Shown here piece by piece: positions 16,052 to 25,007 of a DNA stretch of 64,000 bases. A program made the position numbers and the translations under genes. Source of the DNA: Cupriavidus taiwanensis (GTDB lineage: Bacteria; Pseudomonadota; Gammaproteobacteria; Burkholderiales; Burkholderiaceae). The notes under the pieces are model-generated. The model was not told the DNA's origin. It saw only the letters and a list, made by a program, of their open reading frames with translations, and did not search any database. The stretch covers positions 1,464,927 through 1,528,926 of the forward strand of contig NZ_LT976854.1 in the NCBI RefSeq assembly GCF_900249755.1. Direction: 5' to 3'. Numbering within the stretch: the stretch's first letter is position 1; the number at the start of each line of letters is the position of its first letter.

Positions 16052-17037
16052 CGCGCGGGCTCCGCCGCGGCGCTGACGCCGGCGGCCTCGCCCGGCAGGT
16101 GGCCGAAGCAGCGCTGGTAGTACTCCGCCACCACCGGGCGCTCGGCTTCGTCGCACTTGTTCAGGAAGGTCAGGCGGAAGGCGAGCGCTGGGTCGCGGAA
16201 GATCTGGCAGTTCTCGGCCCAGCTGATCACCGTGCGCGGCGACATCAGCGCCGACACATCGCCGGCGGCAAAGCCGCGGCGGGTCAGGCCGGCCAGCGCG
16301 ACCATGGCATCGACCAGCGCGCGCCCGTCGGCGTCGTCCAGCTCGGGCACGCGTGCCAGCACGATGCCCGCCTCTTCGTCGTGCGCCAGGTAGTCCAGCG
16401 TCGCCACCACGTTCCAGCGGTCGATCTGCGCGTGGTTGAGCAGCTGCGTGCCGTGATAGAGCCCGTTGACATTGCCCAGGCCCACGGTATTGGATGTCGC
16501 AAACAAGCGGAAAGACGGATGCGGGCGGATCACGCGGTTCTGGTCCAGCAGCGTGAACTTGCCGTCGCGCTCCAGGATGCGCTGGATCACGAACATCACG
16601 TCGGGCCGGCCCGCGTCGTATTCGTCGAAGATCAGCGCCACCGGGCGCTGCAGCGCCCACGGCACGATGCCTTCCTGGAACTCTGTGACCTGGCGCCCGT
16701 CGCGGATCACGATGGCGTCCTTGCCGACCAGGTCCAGCCGGCTGATGTGGCCGTCCAGGTTGACGCGCACGCACGGCCAGTTCAGCCGCGCCGCCACCTG
16801 CTCGATATGGGTCGACTTGCCGCTGCCGTGCAGGCCCTGCACCATCACGCGCCGGTCGCGCATGAAGCCGGACAGGATCGCCAGCGTCACCTCGGGCTGG
16901 AAGCGGTAGGCCGGATCGATCTCCGGCACGTGGTCGTCGCGCTGGCTGAAGGCCGGCACCATCAGGCCGGAATCGATGCCAAACACGCTGCGCACCGGAA
17001 TCATCCGGTCCGGCTTGCCGAACTGTTCTTGCGTCAC
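16048..17037 (-). CDS. cobS: CobS-like AAA+ ATPase
   Basis: About 329 residues, close to CobS of the aerobic cobalamin pathway. Shared blocks include 'IEQVAARLNWPCVRVNLD', 'DLVGKDAIVI' and 'DEYDAGRPDVMFVIQR'. Walker A is 'GLHGSGKST' and Walker B lies in 'ALIFDEYDAG'. The start is set at a GTG (17037) with GAGGAG 6-8 bases upstream; an ATG at 17076 lacks a ribosome-binding site. CobS forms a ring that powers metal chelation with CobT. The IclR gene ends 86 bp upstream on the same strand, so the three may be co-transcribed. Confidence 0.87.
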   Translation of the reverse strand: MTQEQFGKPDRMIPVRSVFGIDSGLMVPAFSQRDDHVPEIDPAYRFQPEVTLAILSGFMRDRRVMVQGLHGSGKSTHIEQVAARLNWPCVRVNLDGHISRLDLVGKDAIVIRDGRQVTEFQEGIVPWALQRPVALIFDEYDAGRPDVMFVIQRILERDGKFTLLDQNRVIRPHPSFRLFATSNTVGLGNVNGLYHGTQLLNHAQIDRWNVVATLDYLAHDEEAGIVLARVPELDDADGRALVDAMVALAGLTRRGFAAGDVSALMSPRTVISWAENCQIFRDPALAFRLTFLNKCDEAERPVVAEYYQRCFGHLPGEAAGVSAAAEPAR

Positions 17038-17123
17038 CTCATGCTCCTCGTTGCCTCGTGGCTCGTCGCCATCCATGCGATCGGCACGGCGGCAAGCGGA
17101 GCATTTCCGCGTGACGCCGTGCG

Positions 17124-17987
17124 CTATTCGTCCTCTTCCGCGGCGTCCGTGGCCTCGGCGCCGCCCTGCCAGTGGCCGGCGCTGTCGGCCTCGATCTTCG
17201 ACAGCGCCGCCGCCGCGCGCTGCAGCGCGGGCAGCAGCTGCACCGCCTTGTCGCGCGCCACGCGCATCACCGGGGCCTGCAGCGCCAGCCCGAGGTTGGA
17301 CTTGCCGCCATCGGCCGCCGGCACCAGCACGCCGATGCAGACCAGCCCCGGCAGGAATTCTTCATCGTCCATCGCGTAGCCGTCGCGCTTCACGCGCTCC
17401 AGTTCCGCCTCCAGCTGCGCGTGGTCGGTCAGCGTGTTCTGCGTGTAGCGTTCCAGCTCCACGTTGGCCAGCAGCCGCTGCCGCTGCGCCGGCGCCAGCT
17501 GCGCAAGGAACAGCTTGCCGGTGGCCGAGCAGTGCGCCGGCACGCGCGAGCCCGGATGCAGGTAGAAGCGCAGCGGCGCCGCCGTTTCCACGCGATCCAG
17601 GTACAGCACCTCGCCGCCGGAAAACGCGGTCAGGTTGCAGCTCTCGCCCACCTCTTCCACCAGCCGGCGCAGCACCATGTGGCGCGCGCCGTGCGAGGTG
17701 CTGTTGAGCAACAGGTTCTCCGCCAGCCGGCGCAGCCGCAGGCCGGTGCCGTATTGCCGCCCGTCGCCGTTGCGCTGGATCAGCCCCGCTGCCTCGAGCT
17801 GCTGCAGCATGCGGTGCAGCGTGGGCTTGGGCAGTCCGGTTTCTTCCACCAGCGCCTGCAGGTTGAAGGACTGGTCCTTCTCGGCGATGACCTCGAGCAG
17901 GCCGAACAAGCGCAGCGCCGGCGTGTCTCCGTCCGGCCTGGCTTCACTTTTGGCGAGGCGCATATCGTTCATGCCTGGCTCCATCAT
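17124..17987 (-). CDS. IclR-family transcriptional regulator
   Basis: A 287-residue regulator. Residues ~20-85 are the winged helix ('ALRLFGLLEVIAEKDQSFNLQALVEETGLPKPTLHRML'), and residues ~100-265 the IclR effector domain with 'HCSATGKLFLA' and 'GYAMDDEEFLPGLVCIGVLV'. It ends in an acidic tail. It is divergent from the GABA-type permease gene, with an inverted repeat GGAAC-N5-GTTCC in the shared intergenic region, so it most likely controls that permease and itself. The effector is unknown. The start could also be the second or third ATG a few codons in. Confidence 0.9.
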   Translation of the reverse strand: MMEPGMNDMRLAKSEARPDGDTPALRLFGLLEVIAEKDQSFNLQALVEETGLPKPTLHRMLQQLEAAGLIQRNGDGRQYGTGLRLRRLAENLLLNSTSHGARHMVLRRLVEEVGESCNLTAFSGGEVLYLDRVETAAPLRFYLHPGSRVPAHCSATGKLFLAQLAPAQRQRLLANVELERYTQNTLTDHAQLEAELERVKRDGYAMDDEEFLPGLVCIGVLVPAADGGKSNLGLALQAPVMRVARDKAVQLLPALQRAAAALSKIEADSAGHWQGGAEATDAAEEDE

Positions 17988-18305
17988 AGGTAAGTTTCAT
18001 TTTCAGAGTCAAATCATATCAATTATCGAAACTTCGGGTTGACCTTCCCGCTCGGACGGCCTACATTCCGGTTAAACCATAATTTTTCGGAACTTCTGGT
18101 TCCATTTTTTAAGCGAATACCGGAGACAAGCGACATGTACGGATAGGCCATCCTCTTCCGGGGATTGCAAATACTGAACGACCACGGCCCAGGCTGGCAT
18201 TTACTGCCCTGCCACCTATACCGAAGAGAAGCCGTGGCGCCTGCCTTAAACGCTGGACTGGCTGCGATGCAGTACCGACAGCAAGCGCAGCACAGGAGAC
18301 ACAAC
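17988..18305. promoter_or_regulatory. Divergent control region between iclR-type and gabP-like genes
   Basis: These 318 bp are markedly A+T-rich for this window. They hold a perfect inverted repeat GGAAC-TTCTG-GTTCC at 18089-18103 flanked by T-runs and a short palindrome GGTTAAACC at 18070-18078. The same region includes 'TCGAAACTTCGGG' near 18027. The first repeat resembles IclR-family operators in size. An AGGAG site precedes the permease ATG. Confidence 0.55.
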
Positions 18306-19736
18306 ATGATGCAACAATCACCGTCCGCCAACGGACTATCCCACGGCCTCAAGCAACGCCACATGACCATGATCGCGCTCGGCGGCGTGATCGGTGCGGG
18401 CCTCTTCGTCGGCAGCGGCGTGGTCATCAAGTCGGCCGGCCCGGCCGCGGTCATTTCCTTCCTGATCACCGGCCTGCTGGTGGTGCTGGTGATGCGCATG
18501 CTGGGCGAGATGGCGTGCGCCATGCCCGGCGGCGGCGGCTTCTACGAGTATGCACGCGAAGCCTGGCGCGACCGTCCCGCGGTCGGCAAGCTGGCCGGCT
18601 TCCTGACCGGCTGGATGTACTGGTATTTCTGGGTCATCGTGGTGGCGCTGGAAGCGGTGGCGGGCGCGGACCTGGTGCGCTACTGGCTGCCCGATGTACC
18701 CAACTGGATCATCAGCCTGGTGCTGCTGGTGATGCTGACGCTGACCAACCTGGTCTCGGTCAAGTCATTCGGCGAGTTCGAATTCTGGTTTGCGTCGATC
18801 AAGGTGGCCGCGATCATGGTGTTCCTGTTCGTCGCGGGCGTCTATGTGCTGGGCCTGGCTCCCGGGTCGCACGGCATGGAGGTGGCCAACCTGACCGCCA
18901 ACGGCGGCTTCATGCCCAACGGCATCGTGCCGGTGCTGACGGGCGCGGTGGCGGCCACCGGCTTCTACTTTGGCGCCGAGATCGTCACCATCGCCGCCGC
19001 CGAGACCGCCGAGCCGCAGAAGGCGGTGGCCAAGGCCACCAGCTCGGTGATCACGCGCGTGCTGGTGTTCTATGTCGGTTCGATCCTGCTGGTGGTGTGC
19101 CTGGTGCCGTGGAACTCCACCAGCATCGCCACGCCGTACGTCAGCGCGCTGAACGTGATGGGCGTGCCGGCGGCCGCGCAGATCATGAACGCGATCGTGC
19201 TGACCGCGGTGCTGTCGGCGCTCAACTCGGGCCTGTACGCGTCGTCGCGCATGCTGTTTGCGCTGACCCGCCGCGGCGACGCGCCGCAGTCGCTGGCCCG
19301 CGTCAGCCGCAACGGCGTGCCGGTGCGCGCCATCCTGGTGGCGACGCTGTTCGGCTACGGCGCGGTGGTGATGTCCTATGTCTCGCCCGATACGGTGTTC
19401 GCCTTCCTGGTGAATTCATACGGCACGGTGGCGATCTTCGTCTACATCCTGATCGCGATCTCGCAGCTGCGCCTGCGCTCGCGGCTGGAGCGCGAGGCGC
19501 CGGGCCAGCTGCGCGTGCGCATGTGGTGCTATCCGTACCTGACCTATGTGGCGATCGTCGGCATGCTCGGCATCGTGGTGGCGATGGCCTTCATCCCTGA
19601 CCAGCGCACGCCCCTGGCGCTGGGCGTGGTGAGCCTGGCGCTGCTGCTGGTGGCCTACGCGGCGCGGCAACTGTTTCGGCGTGGGCAGGTAGTGCCGCTG
19701 GCGGAGGTGCCGCGTCCTGAGCTGCACGAGTATTGA
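18306..19736 (+). CDS. gabP: Amino acid permease, GABA permease (GabP) type
   Basis: A 476-residue APC-superfamily transporter with 12 helices. Helix 1 has 'MIALGGVIGAGLFVGSG', followed by 'GEMACAMPGGGGFYEYAREA', 'FYFGAEIVTIAAAETAEP' and 'SALNSGLYASSRMLFAL', all typical of the AAT family that includes GabP. It is likely to import GABA or a related amino acid by proton symport. The start at 18306 follows AGGAGA. Downstream are a MocR/GabR-like regulator and a putrescine-oxidase-like flavoprotein, which supports a GABA/polyamine role. The precise substrate is inferred. Confidence 0.85.
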   Translation: MMQQSPSANGLSHGLKQRHMTMIALGGVIGAGLFVGSGVVIKSAGPAAVISFLITGLLVVLVMRMLGEMACAMPGGGGFYEYAREAWRDRPAVGKLAGFLTGWMYWYFWVIVVALEAVAGADLVRYWLPDVPNWIISLVLLVMLTLTNLVSVKSFGEFEFWFASIKVAAIMVFLFVAGVYVLGLAPGSHGMEVANLTANGGFMPNGIVPVLTGAVAATGFYFGAEIVTIAAAETAEPQKAVAKATSSVITRVLVFYVGSILLVVCLVPWNSTSIATPYVSALNVMGVPAAAQIMNAIVLTAVLSALNSGLYASSRMLFALTRRGDAPQSLARVSRNGVPVRAILVATLFGYGAVVMSYVSPDTVFAFLVNSYGTVAIFVYILIAISQLRLRSRLEREAPGQLRVRMWCYPYLTYVAIVGMLGIVVAMAFIPDQRTPLALGVVSLALLLVAYAARQLFRRGQVVPLAEVPRPELHEY

Positions 19737-19740
19737 TGCA

Positions 19741-19770
19741 TGCCTGACGATGCCTGACGATGCCTGGGCC
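19741..19770. repeat. Tandem 10-bp direct repeats before the MocR-like gene
   Basis: TGCCTGACGA occurs twice in tandem and a third unit begins TGCCTGGGCC. They lie right after the permease stop codon and 100-125 bp before the regulator's ATG. MocR/GabR proteins often bind direct repeats near their own genes, so this may be an operator; it could also be simple slippage. Confidence 0.45.
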
Positions 19771-19867
19771 ATTGCAACCCAACCATGACTGACGTGGCGC
19801 GCCGGTGCAGTATGCTGGCGCGCTTCGCCATTCAGCGCTTCGCCATCCACAACACGCCCCCTGCCCC

Positions 19868-21430
19868 ATGAGCCTGAAGTCTCCCACCACCCTCTGGTCG
19901 CAGCTGTTCCAGCAGCATGTGCATTCGGGCCTGAGCCTGCAGGGCAAGATCCGGCAGATGCTGGTCTCGGCCATCCTCGACGAGCAGCTGCCGCAGGGCG
20001 AGCCGCTGCCCAGCAGCCGCGAGCTGTCGGCGCAGCTGCGCGTGGCGCGCAACACGGTGGTGCTGGCGTACCAGCAGCTGGTCGACGAGGGCTACCTGGT
20101 GGCACGCGAGCGCAGCGGCTACTTCGTCAACCCGGAGATCCTCGGCACCCGCGTCAGCGGCGTCGCCTCGCTGCGCGGCGAGCCCGTGCCCGCGCGCGCG
20201 GGCGAGCCCGACTGGGAACGGCGCTTCGTGTTCCGCCCGACGCAGCAGCGCAATATCGTCAAGCGCGCCAACTGGCGCGACTATCCCTACCCCTTTATCT
20301 ACGGCCAGTACGACCCGGCGCTGTTCCCCACCGCGGACTGGCGCGAATGCTGCCTGAAGGCGCTGAGCGTGCTCGACATCCACGACTGGGCGCAAGACAT
20401 GATCCTGCGCGACGACGAGTCGCTGGTGCAGCAGATCCGCACCCGCGTGCTGCCGCGCCGCGGGGTCTGGGCCGGCACCGACGAGATCGTGATCACCGTG
20501 GGCGCGCAGCAGGCGCTGTACCTGCTGGCCGACCTGCTGGTCAGCCCCGACACGCCGGTGGGCATCGAAGACCCCGGCTATCCGGACGCGCGCAATATCT
20601 TCGGCTCGCACACTGCCAACCTGGTGCCGCTGCCCGTCGACAACGACGGCCTGACGCTGTCCGATGCGCAGCGCGCCTGCGACTACGTCTACGTGACCCC
20701 CGGCCACCAGTGCCCGACCACCGTCACCATGCCGCTGGCACGCCGCCAGGCGCTGCTGCGGCAGGCCGAGGAAGCGGACTTCGTGCTGATCGAGGATGAC
20801 TACGAGGCCGAGAGCCGCTTCGAGGGCGACCCCACGCCCACGCTCAAGAGCCTGGACCGCAGCAACCGCGTGATCTACGTCGGCAGCCTGTCCAAGAGCC
20901 TGGCGCCGGGGCTGCGCATCGGCTACATCGTCGGCCCCGCCGCGCTGATCGCCGAGCTGCGCGGCGCGCGGCGGCTGATGCTGCGGCACCCGTCGGCGTA
21001 TATCCAGCGCGCGTTCTCGCTGTTCCTGTCGCTGGGCCACTATGACGCGCACCTGCGCCGGCTGGCCGCGGCGCACCGCGAGCGCGCCGAAGCCGTGCTG
21101 GCGGCGCTGGCCACGCATATGCCCGACTTCCACGCGGTGCCGATCGCCGGCGGCGCGTCATGCTGGATCGAGGGGCCGGGCTGGCTCGATGCCGATGCGC
21201 TGGCGCGGCTGGCGGAACTGCAGGGCGTGCTGATCGAGCCCGGCAGCGTCTTCTTCATGGCCGAGCCCGCGCCGCGCAACGGCTTCCGGCTGGGCTACTC
21301 GTCGATCTCGCTGGATCGCATCGAGCCCGGCATCCGCGTGCTGGCCGGCGTCGCGCGTGAACTGCAGGCCACCGCCGGCGGCACGGCGGCCCCCGCCGCC
21401 GTCACATCGCGAGCGCGCCCCGCCGCCTGA
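19868..21430 (+). CDS. MocR/GabR-type GntR regulator with aminotransferase-like domain
   Basis: A 520-residue fusion. Residues ~20-90 are a GntR winged helix ('IRQMLVSAILDEQLPQGEPL', 'SSRELSAQLRVARNTVVLAY'), followed by a linker and a fold-type I aminotransferase-like domain. Lys343 in 'GSLSKSLAPGLRIGY' is the expected PLP Schiff-base lysine; the Asp of 'IEDDYEAE' should contact the cofactor pyridine. GabR uses this domain to sense GABA plus PLP and activates GABA catabolism; PdxR and others differ in effector. Its position between a GABA-type permease and a gamma-glutamylputrescine-oxidase-like gene supports a GabR-like role. Confidence 0.88.
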   Translation: MSLKSPTTLWSQLFQQHVHSGLSLQGKIRQMLVSAILDEQLPQGEPLPSSRELSAQLRVARNTVVLAYQQLVDEGYLVARERSGYFVNPEILGTRVSGVASLRGEPVPARAGEPDWERRFVFRPTQQRNIVKRANWRDYPYPFIYGQYDPALFPTADWRECCLKALSVLDIHDWAQDMILRDDESLVQQIRTRVLPRRGVWAGTDEIVITVGAQQALYLLADLLVSPDTPVGIEDPGYPDARNIFGSHTANLVPLPVDNDGLTLSDAQRACDYVYVTPGHQCPTTVTMPLARRQALLRQAEEADFVLIEDDYEAESRFEGDPTPTLKSLDRSNRVIYVGSLSKSLAPGLRIGYIVGPAALIAELRGARRLMLRHPSAYIQRAFSLFLSLGHYDAHLRRLAAAHRERAEAVLAALATHMPDFHAVPIAGGASCWIEGPGWLDADALARLAELQGVLIEPGSVFFMAEPAPRNGFRLGYSSISLDRIEPGIRVLAGVARELQATAGGTAAPAAVTSRARPAA

Positions 21431-21570
21431 CCTGGGCCGCGGCGGGCCTTGCGCCGCTGGCCCAAGCGATTGTCCCGAACTGGCGCTACAGCGCCGCGGC
21501 CGGCTTCCCTATCCTCGAGTCATGGCCGGTTCCCCACGGACCGGCCCACAACACTCACGGAGACCAAGCC

Positions 21571-21972
21571 ATGTCCAAGGACAATACCGCCGCCGGCATC
21601 GAACTGCTGCAAGCCTTCAACGACGCCTGGAACCGCCACGACATCGACGCGCTGATGGCCTGCATGGCCGATGACTGCGTGTTCCACGGCGTGGCCGGCC
21701 CCGACCTGCTGGGGCGCAGCTTTATCGGCCGCGAGGCGGTGCGCGAAGGCTTCCAGCTGGCCTGGCAGACCTTCCCCGATGCGCAGTGGGTCGATGGCGA
21801 CCACTTCGTCGTGGGCGACCGCGGCGTCAGCGAATCGACCTTCCGCGGCACCCGTGCCGACGGCGCCCGCATCGAGGCGCGCATGGTCGACGTCTTCACC
21901 TTCCGCGGCGGCAAGATCGCGGTAAAGAACGCCTACCGCAAGGACCGCCCGCCCGTGGTGGCCGCGGCCTGA
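21571..21972 (+). CDS. SnoaL-like/NTF2-fold protein
   Basis: A 133-residue single-domain protein of the SnoaL/NTF2-like superfamily. Visible pattern: N-terminal helix 'LLQAFNDAWNRHDIDALMACM', 'DDCVFHGVAGPD', 'GREAVREGFQLAWQTFPD' and the strand 'RMVDVFTFRGGKIAVKNAYRKDR'. Such folds serve as small isomerases, hydrolases or binding proteins. It lies 15 bp before the flavoprotein gene with good spacing for co-translation, so it probably acts in the same pathway. The role is unknown. Confidence 0.8.
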   Translation: MSKDNTAAGIELLQAFNDAWNRHDIDALMACMADDCVFHGVAGPDLLGRSFIGREAVREGFQLAWQTFPDAQWVDGDHFVVGDRGVSESTFRGTRADGARIEARMVDVFTFRGGKIAVKNAYRKDRPPVVAAA

Positions 21973-21987
21973 GCGAGGAGACGCGCC

Positions 21988-23433
21988 ATGCAAGCCGTAG
22001 CCCCCCGCAGCAGCCTCCTGGCCGGCGAGCAGTCGACCGCGCCGACCCGGCCGTACGACCCCGCCTACGACCCGCTGCACACCCCCACGCCCGGCCATGG
22101 CCGGGAATACGCCCCCACCTACTGGATCGGTACCGCGGGCGAGCCGCCCGCCGACGACGGCCCGATCACGCATGACATCGACGTCGACGTGGCGATCATC
22201 GGCTCGGGCTTCACCGGCCTGACCTGCGCCATCTTCCTGGCGCAGGAATACGGCATCAAGGCTACCGTGCTCGAGGCCAACCGCGTCAGCTGGGGCTGCA
22301 GCACGCGCAACGGCGGCCAGGCGCAATGCGCGTCGGGACGGCTCAAGCGCTCGCAGTGGATCCAGCGCTACGGACTCGATACCGCGCTGCGCCTGCATCG
22401 AGAGGTCTGCGACGGCATGGAGACCTTCAAGGGGCTGATCCGGAACATCGACTGCGATCCGCAGCCCGGCGGCCACCTGTATATCGCGCACCGCGACAAG
22501 GTGATGCCCGCGCTGGAAAAGGAAGCCAAGCTGCTGCGCGAGGTGTTCAACTACGATGCGCGCATCCTCGACGCCGCCACCGTGCGGCGCGAATACGTCG
22601 ACGACAAGGAAGCCGCGGGCGCCATGCACGAGCCCGAAGGCATCGGCATCCATGCCGGCAAGCTGGCCTTCGGCTACCTGCGCCGCGCGCGCGAACTGGG
22701 CGCCCGGGTGCATCCGTCCAGCCCCGTCACCGGCTGGGAAACGCGCAACGGCGTGCACTACCTGCGCACCCCCGGCGGCATCGTGCGCGCCCGCGCGGTG
22801 GGCGTGGCCACCGGCGGCTACACCTCGCAGTCGCTGCACCGCGAGCTGAAGAACCGGCTGTTCCCGATCCTGTCGAACTCCATCGTCACGCGCCCGCTCA
22901 CCGCCGACGAACTGGCCGCGTGCAACTTCCGCACCACGCAGGTCATCACCGACACCCGCATCCTGCGCCACTACTACCGGCTGATGCCCGACGGCCGCCT
23001 GCAGATCGGCAGCCGCAGCGCCATCACCGGCAACGACGCGCCGCAGGACCAGTACAAGCAGAAGCTGATCGCCGACATGCACCGCAAGTTTCCCGCGCTG
23101 CAGGGCATCCAGGTCGACTATTCCTGGTGGGGCTGGGTCGACGTCAGCCACGACATGATGCCGCGCATCACCCAGCCGGATCCGGCGCAATCGATCTACT
23201 ACGCCATGGGCTACGGCGGCAACGGCGTGATGTACTCCGCCCAGGCCGGCAAGCGCCTGGCCGCGCTGATCGCGGGCAAGTCGTCGGCGCTGCCGGAACT
23301 GCCGATCTTCGGCTCGCCCCTGCCGTTCCCGAACGTGCGCGAGATGGTGGAATCGCAGATGTTCGCGCCGTTCCGCAGGCTGGGGCAGCGGGTGTTGTAT
23401 CACTGGTATCACTGGAAGGACGACGTGTTCTGA
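21988..23433 (+). CDS. FAD-dependent amine oxidoreductase, gamma-glutamylputrescine oxidase (PuuB/OrdL) type
   Basis: A 481-residue flavoprotein of the DAO family. After a ~60-residue N-terminal extension comes the dinucleotide motif 'VAIIGSGFTGLTCAIFLAQEYG' and the PuuB-like 'SWGCSTRNGGQAQ'. The second half has 'YYRLMPDGRLQIGSRSAITG' and the C-terminal FAD contact 'YAMGYGGNGVMYSAQAGK'. PuuB oxidises gamma-glutamylputrescine to the aminoaldehyde with release of ammonia. The neighbouring GABA-type permease and MocR regulator agree with polyamine/GABA catabolism, although puuA, puuC and puuD homologues are not here. The substrate could be another secondary or primary amine. Confidence 0.85.
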   Translation: MQAVAPRSSLLAGEQSTAPTRPYDPAYDPLHTPTPGHGREYAPTYWIGTAGEPPADDGPITHDIDVDVAIIGSGFTGLTCAIFLAQEYGIKATVLEANRVSWGCSTRNGGQAQCASGRLKRSQWIQRYGLDTALRLHREVCDGMETFKGLIRNIDCDPQPGGHLYIAHRDKVMPALEKEAKLLREVFNYDARILDAATVRREYVDDKEAAGAMHEPEGIGIHAGKLAFGYLRRARELGARVHPSSPVTGWETRNGVHYLRTPGGIVRARAVGVATGGYTSQSLHRELKNRLFPILSNSIVTRPLTADELAACNFRTTQVITDTRILRHYYRLMPDGRLQIGSRSAITGNDAPQDQYKQKLIADMHRKFPALQGIQVDYSWWGWVDVSHDMMPRITQPDPAQSIYYAMGYGGNGVMYSAQAGKRLAALIAGKSSALPELPIFGSPLPFPNVREMVESQMFAPFRRLGQRVLYHWYHWKDDVF

Positions 23434-23490
23434 AGGTGCGGCGCTGCTTGCCGGGCGCGACTGCGTTTGCCACCGCCCAGCGTGATCGCT

Positions 23491-23719
23491 CCCCTACCCA
23501 GGAACCTTCGCCAAGCCTTTGATTTGGTTAGTGCGACCAAAAAATCAAAGACCACCGTCATTCCCGCGAAAGCGGGAACCCAGCGACTTTGAGAAGCGCT
23601 TGCGCTTCAAAGACACTGGGTCCCCGCCTACGCGGGGACGACGTGTCGGTTACTGTGAGCAAGCCGGCATGGCCAGCGTGCGGGCTACTCTCCCGCGCGC
23701 GGGAGAAGGGAACAAACCG
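23491..23719 (+). repeat. Mosaic hairpin repeat, copy A
   Basis: This is the first of four long copies. Order of modules: CCCTACCCAGGAACCTTCGC; a gap; hairpin CCCGCGAAAGCGGG; AACCCAGCGACTTTG; inverted repeat TTTGAGAAGCGCTTGCGCTTC-like; CACTGGGTCCCCGC; hairpin with CGCGGGG; GACGTGTCGGTTA; and a final CTCTCCCGCGCGCGGGAGA stem. It fills most of the 450 bp between the flavoprotein and the exonuclease genes. The rest of that interval (23720-23888) shows nothing else convincing. Confidence 0.85.
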
Positions 23720-23888
23720 TCGTGCCCAAGCACAGCCTCTGCGCCCTGCATATTGTCAGACCCCCACCGACACCCGAACCAGCGCCCACCGCCTCCACGC
23801 CCCGCAATCCCGCGCAGTATGATGCCCTGGTCTCCCTCCGCGGGAGCATCGCGGCCGCGCGCCGGCCGCAGTGCATCAGGAGGCACGC

Positions 23889-25007
23889 TTGGACTCGACC
23901 CGGCAGCTACCGCCCGAACTTGCGCACCCGGCCACACGCCCCGGCGACCTCATCGTCGCGCGGCCGGAAGGCCTCTATTGCCCGCCCGGCGATTTCTACA
24001 TCGATCCCTGGCGCCCGGTCGAGCGCGCCGTCATCACCCATGCCCATTCCGACCACGCCCGCTTCGGCCACGCGCACTACCTGTGCGCCGCGCCCGGCCG
24101 CGGGGTGCTGCTGGCGCGGCTGCCGGGCATCCGGCTCGATACGCTGCGCTACGGCGAGCGCATCACCCACCACGGCGTCACGCTGAGCCTGCATCCGGCC
24201 GGGCACGTGCTGGGCTCCGCGCAGGTGCGGCTCGAGCACGGCGGCCAGGTCTGGGTGGCCTCCGGCGACTACAAGCTGGAAGCCGACGGCACCTGCGACC
24301 CGTTCGAGCCGGTGCCGTGCGACACCTTCATCACCGAAAGCACCTTCGGCCTGCCGATCTACCGCTGGCCGCCGCAGGCCGCGCTGATGGCGGAGATCTT
24401 CGACTGGTGGCAGGCCAATGCCCGCGCCGGGCGCGCCAGCGTGGTCTACGCCTATACCTTCGGCAAGGCGCAGCGCATCCTGCACGGCGTGCTGCGCCAT
24501 GCCGGCGCCGACGGCATGCCGGGCCCGGTGATCGTGCATGGCGCGCTGACGCAACTCAACGCCGCCTATGCCGGGGCGGGCGTCGCACTGCCGACGACGG
24601 CGCTGGTGTCCGAGCTGCCCGCGCGCAGCCCGCTGCTGCGCCAGGCGCTGGTGGTGGCGCCGCCGTCGGCGCAGCGCTCGCCGTGGCTGCGGCGATTCGG
24701 CGATGCCTCGGACGCCTTCGCCAGCGGCTGGATGCAGCTGCGCGGCACGCGCCGGCGGCGCGGCGTGGACCGTGGCTTTGCGCTGTCGGACCATGCCGAC
24801 TGGCCGGGGCTGCTGCAGGCGATCGGCGCCACCGGCGCCGGCCGCATCATCGTGACCCACGGCAACGTGCCGGTGATGGTGCGCTACCTGAACGAACGCG
24901 GCTGGCAGGCGCAGGCCTTCGATACCGAGTACGGCGACGACGATGAAGCCGCGCGCCCGGACAACGCGGCGTCCGCCGAACCGAACCCGGCAGAGGCCGC
25001 GCCATGA
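23889..25007 (+). CDS. Ligase-associated DNA damage response exonuclease (MBL fold)
   Basis: A 372-residue metallo-beta-lactamase/beta-CASP-like nuclease. The metal motif is His51, His53, Asp55, His56 in 'THAHSDHARFGH'; further ligands lie in 'HPAGHVLGSAQV' and 'ESTFGLP', and 'LSDHADW' near residue 300. It belongs to the exonuclease subgroup always found with an ATP-dependent ligase and Lhr-type helicase. The TTG at 23889 is chosen because CAGGAGG lies 5 bases upstream; a GTG at 23871 is in frame but overlaps that site. Its stop overlaps the ligase start as ATGA. It probably trims DNA ends before ligation. Confidence 0.88.
   Translation: MDSTRQLPPELAHPATRPGDLIVARPEGLYCPPGDFYIDPWRPVERAVITHAHSDHARFGHAHYLCAAPGRGVLLARLPGIRLDTLRYGERITHHGVTLSLHPAGHVLGSAQVRLEHGGQVWVASGDYKLEADGTCDPFEPVPCDTFITESTFGLPIYRWPPQAALMAEIFDWWQANARAGRASVVYAYTFGKAQRILHGVLRHAGADGMPGPVIVHGALTQLNAAYAGAGVALPTTALVSELPARSPLLRQALVVAPPSAQRSPWLRRFGDASDAFASGWMQLRGTRRRRGVDRGFALSDHADWPGLLQAIGATGAGRIIVTHGNVPVMVRYLNERGWQAQAFDTEYGDDDEAARPDNAASAEPNPAEAAP

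Noticed and set aside
14330..16774. 814-residue version of CobT
   Set aside because: The first ~240 codons overlap CobS out of frame and are Arg/Gly/Pro-rich. The ATGA junction at 16048-16051 gives the start.
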